This document shows, piece by piece, positions 6,141 to 7,368 of a DNA stretch of 7,368 nucleotides. Position numbers and translations under genes: made by a program. The DNA lies in the NCBI GenBank assembly GCA_036825755.1, contig DAISXR010000146.1, positions 1 to 7,368 on the forward strand. Direction: 5' to 3'. The DNA comes from JAJFTV01 sp036825755 (GTDB taxonomy: Bacteria; Chloroflexota; Anaerolineae; Anaerolineales; Anaerolineaceae). The notes beneath the pieces were generated by a model. It searched no databases. It was given only the letters and a program-made list of their open reading frames with translations, and was not told the origin of the DNA. Positions within the stretch are counted from its first letter, which is position 1. Each line of letters starts with the position of its first letter.

Positions 6141-6617
6141 CTAGATGGCAACTTCATCCGCTGCTGCCGGGAGCTGATAGCCCAACTGGCGCATGGTTTT
6201 CTTCATATCAATCAGCGATTTGCGGCCAAAACCTTCGATGGCCAGCATAGCCTGTTCGCCTTCTTCCAGCTTCTTGAGCACATCACCAGCGTTATGGATG
6301 CCGGCTTTATTGAGGGCTTCCACGGCGCGTTTGCCGAGGTTGAGCTCTTCCAGCGGGCGATCCGGTGAAATGCGGGCATTCTCGCGGGATTTCTTCTCGT
6401 TGACGAAATCCTGACGTGCCTGCAGTTTACGGTAGAAGCGATCTACCTGGCCTTCGATGTCGATCAGGCGCTGCTGCTGCCCGGTGAAAAAGGGATGGCA
6501 ATTCGAGCAAACTTCGGTGCGGATCTCGGGCTGGGTTGAACCGGTTGTCCAGGTGTTGCCGCAGGCGCAAACCACTTTGGCTTCCGGATAGTATTTGGGA
6601 TGGATATCTTTCTTCAT
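6141..6617 (-). CDS. rpmE: Ribosomal protein bL31 fused to an RNA polymerase alpha-CTD-like domain
   Basis: 158 aa, against about 70 for ordinary bL31. Residues 1-68 are a complete zinc-type bL31: MKKDIHPKYYPEA, CACG (Cys17, Cys19), CSNCHPFFTGQQ (Cys37, Cys40) and VDRFYRKLQ. A charged linker (69-86) follows. Residues 87-150 then match the C-terminal domain of RNA polymerase alpha: RPLEELNLGKRAVEALNKAG, HNAGDVLKKL, GFGRKSLIDMKKTMRQLGY. Aligned by eye to E. coli alpha, Arg265 is Arg97, Gly296 is Gly131, Lys298 is Lys133 and Ser299 is Ser134; Asn268 is replaced by Glu100 and Glu261 by Asn93. The frame is unbroken and the join has no stop or repeat. The ATG at 6617 has GAAAGG (6625-6630) seven bases ahead. 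It is the third gene after rplU and rpmA, 42 bases behind rpmA. The bL31 role on the 50S subunit is secure. The second domain's partner (DNA, RNA, sigma factor or none) is unknown. Confidence 0.92.
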   Translation of the reverse strand: MKKDIHPKYYPEAKVVCACGNTWTTGSTQPEIRTEVCSNCHPFFTGQQQRLIDIEGQVDRFYRKLQARQDFVNEKKSRENARISPDRPLEELNLGKRAVEALNKAGIHNAGDVLKKLEEGEQAMLAIEGFGRKSLIDMKKTMRQLGYQLPAAADEVAI

Positions 6618-6659
6618 GATTTAACCTTTCATGCAAACCAAATCAACGCGGACCGCCGA

Positions 6660-6923
6660 TCAGGCTGCATCCTCAGGGATAACGCTCACACGTTTGCGGC
6701 CTTCGGGAAGCTGTTCAAACACAACCAGACCATCGGCCACTGCAAACAGTGTGTCATCGCGTCCAACTTTTACATTCAAACCGGGTTTGATGCGGGTACC
6801 GCGCTGGCGAACCAGGATGTTACCGCTAATGACGAACTCACCGGCAAATTTTTTCACGCCCAGGCGTTGTGAATTACTGTCTCGTCCATTACGGCTGGAC
6901 CCGCCGCCTTTTTTATGTGCCAT
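6660..6923 (-). CDS. rpmA: 50S ribosomal protein bL27
   Basis: 87 aa, full length. The N-terminus MAHKKGGGSSRNGRDS is the flexible tail that reaches the peptidyl-transferase centre and helps position tRNA. LGVKKFAGEFVISGNILVRQRGT and the beta-barrel LNVKVGRDDTLFAVADG follow. There is no extra N-terminal peptide of the kind cut off in Firmicutes, so no processing protease is needed. The start at 6923 has GGAG eight bases ahead, inside the end of rplU. It lies five bases after the rplU stop and is surely co-transcribed with it. Confidence 0.98.
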   Translation of the reverse strand: MAHKKGGGSSRNGRDSNSQRLGVKKFAGEFVISGNILVRQRGTRIKPGLNVKVGRDDTLFAVADGLVVFEQLPEGRKRVSVIPEDAA

Positions 6924-6928
6924 TTCTT

Positions 6929-7246
6929 CTACTCCATTTCAATCGAATCGATCGCGACCCGGGTATATTTCTGGCGGTGACCAGTTTTGACACGGTACCG
7001 TTTCTTCGGGCGATACTTGAAGACGACGACTTTGGGACCTTTTTCGTGGTCAACCACCGTGGCTTTGACACAGCATTTGGATACCAGGGGGGTACCCACT
7101 TCGATGGTGTCACCATCCACGTACAGAAGAACGGCACCGAGCGATACTTTCTCGCCGATTTTAGCGGGCAGTTGATCGATCTGGACGGTGGTTCCTTCTA
7201 CCGCCTTGTACTGCTTTCCGCCATTTTCAAAAATTGCATACTTCAT
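6929..7246 (-). CDS. rplU: 50S ribosomal protein bL21
   Basis: 105 aa, full length. MKYAIFENGGKQYKA is the family start, followed by the strands IGEKVSLGAVLLYVDG and VGTPLV. The basic RNA-binding loop and tail, FKYRPKKRYRVKTGHRQKYT, is the family signature and contacts 23S rRNA. GGAGG (7252-7256) lies five bases before the ATG. It is the first gene of the rplU-rpmA-rpmE unit, with a structured leader upstream. An unusual CC pair (VSKCCVK) sits mid-protein; it does not break any motif. Confidence 0.98.
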   Translation of the reverse strand: MKYAIFENGGKQYKAVEGTTVQIDQLPAKIGEKVSLGAVLLYVDGDTIEVGTPLVSKCCVKATVVDHEKGPKVVVFKYRPKKRYRVKTGHRQKYTRVAIDSIEME

Positions 7247-7350
7247 TTAAGCCTCCAAGCTTCACTTCACCAGTATCCGCGCATTTTTCGCCCGGTAACG
7301 GGGAAGTTGGGGGTACATATAAATTCCCCAGCACTTTGCCGGGGTGGCGA
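7247..7350 (-). promoter_or_regulatory. Structured 5' leader of rplU with competing stems
   Basis: About 104 bases from the predicted transcription start to the rplU ATG. In the transcript, stem A is CCCCGGC-aaagt-GCTGGGG (7344-7338 with 7332-7326, seven pairs including one G-T). Stem B is CCCG-ttac-CGGG (7302-7291). A third pairing, GGGGAA (7329-7324) with TTCCCC (7305-7300), uses bases of both, so it cannot form together with them. Such mutually exclusive folds are typical of autoregulated ribosomal-protein leaders. No match to the known L21 leader of Firmicutes was tested. Near the gene the sequence is unstructured and holds GGAGG. Confidence 0.45.
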
Positions 7351-7356
7351 AAGAAG

Positions 7357-7362
7357 ATTATA
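7357..7362 (-). promoter_or_regulatory. -10 box of the rplU-rpmA-rpmE promoter
   Basis: A perfect TATAAT on the minus strand, giving a start near 7350. The -35 box would lie at about 7380, beyond the window edge, so the promoter cannot be fully judged. Confidence 0.5.
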
Positions 7363-7368
7363 ACGCAG

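Noticed and set aside
6141..6400. bL31 extension as a frameshift or assembly artefact
   Set aside because: The frame is continuous, the extension is itself a coherent conserved domain, and the terminator follows at normal distance after its stop.
6869..7363. 164-codon open frame on the plus strand across rplU
   Set aside because: It lies opposite unmistakable bL21 and the bL27 start, and has no recognisable features.

Overview
The window reads as ordinary chromosomal DNA from a free-living bacterium. It most resembles the Chloroflexota (Anaerolineae-like). This is inference from the ComB-type N-terminus, the Obg with a C-terminal OCT domain, and the pairing of bactofilin-like and toast-rack envelope proteins behind an ECF sigma factor. 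No sequence search was possible. I see no tRNA, rRNA, CRISPR array, insertion sequence or phage gene.

Left edge (1-382): the first 37 codons of a ComB-like gene (probable 2-phosphosulfolactate phosphatase) run leftward out of the window. The divergent intergenic region to its right holds two near-identical 19-bp elements (TGGTAAC..TAT.GTATCA), one of them lying on the likely comB -10. A third TGGTAAC core sits between them, inside overlapping small inverted repeats.

Plus-strand operon (383-3505): an ECF sigma-70 factor overlaps a membrane anti-sigma factor with a HxxxCxxC zinc motif. That gene overlaps, by ATGA, an exported bactofilin-like/multi-pass membrane protein, and a toast-rack-type lipoprotein follows. 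A strong intrinsic terminator (3526-3560) closes the unit. The arrangement suggests a self-contained envelope-response module: sigma, its membrane-held inhibitor, and two beta-rich envelope effectors.

Minus strand (3586-7362): reading leftward from the right edge, a -10 box and a structured leader precede rplU (bL21), rpmA (bL27) and rpmE (bL31). Next come an intrinsic terminator, a separate promoter and obg, then nadD, and finally a PilZ-domain gene with its own promoter. The rplU-rpmA-obg-nadD order is a common bacterial arrangement; here rpmE is inserted after rpmA.

The most unusual gene is that rpmE. Its product is about 158 aa instead of about 70, because a complete zinc-type bL31 is followed in the same frame by a domain closely resembling the C-terminal domain of the RNA polymerase alpha subunit. 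Most of the DNA-contact residues are kept. This ribosomal protein/RNA polymerase domain fusion is the best candidate here for something undescribed.
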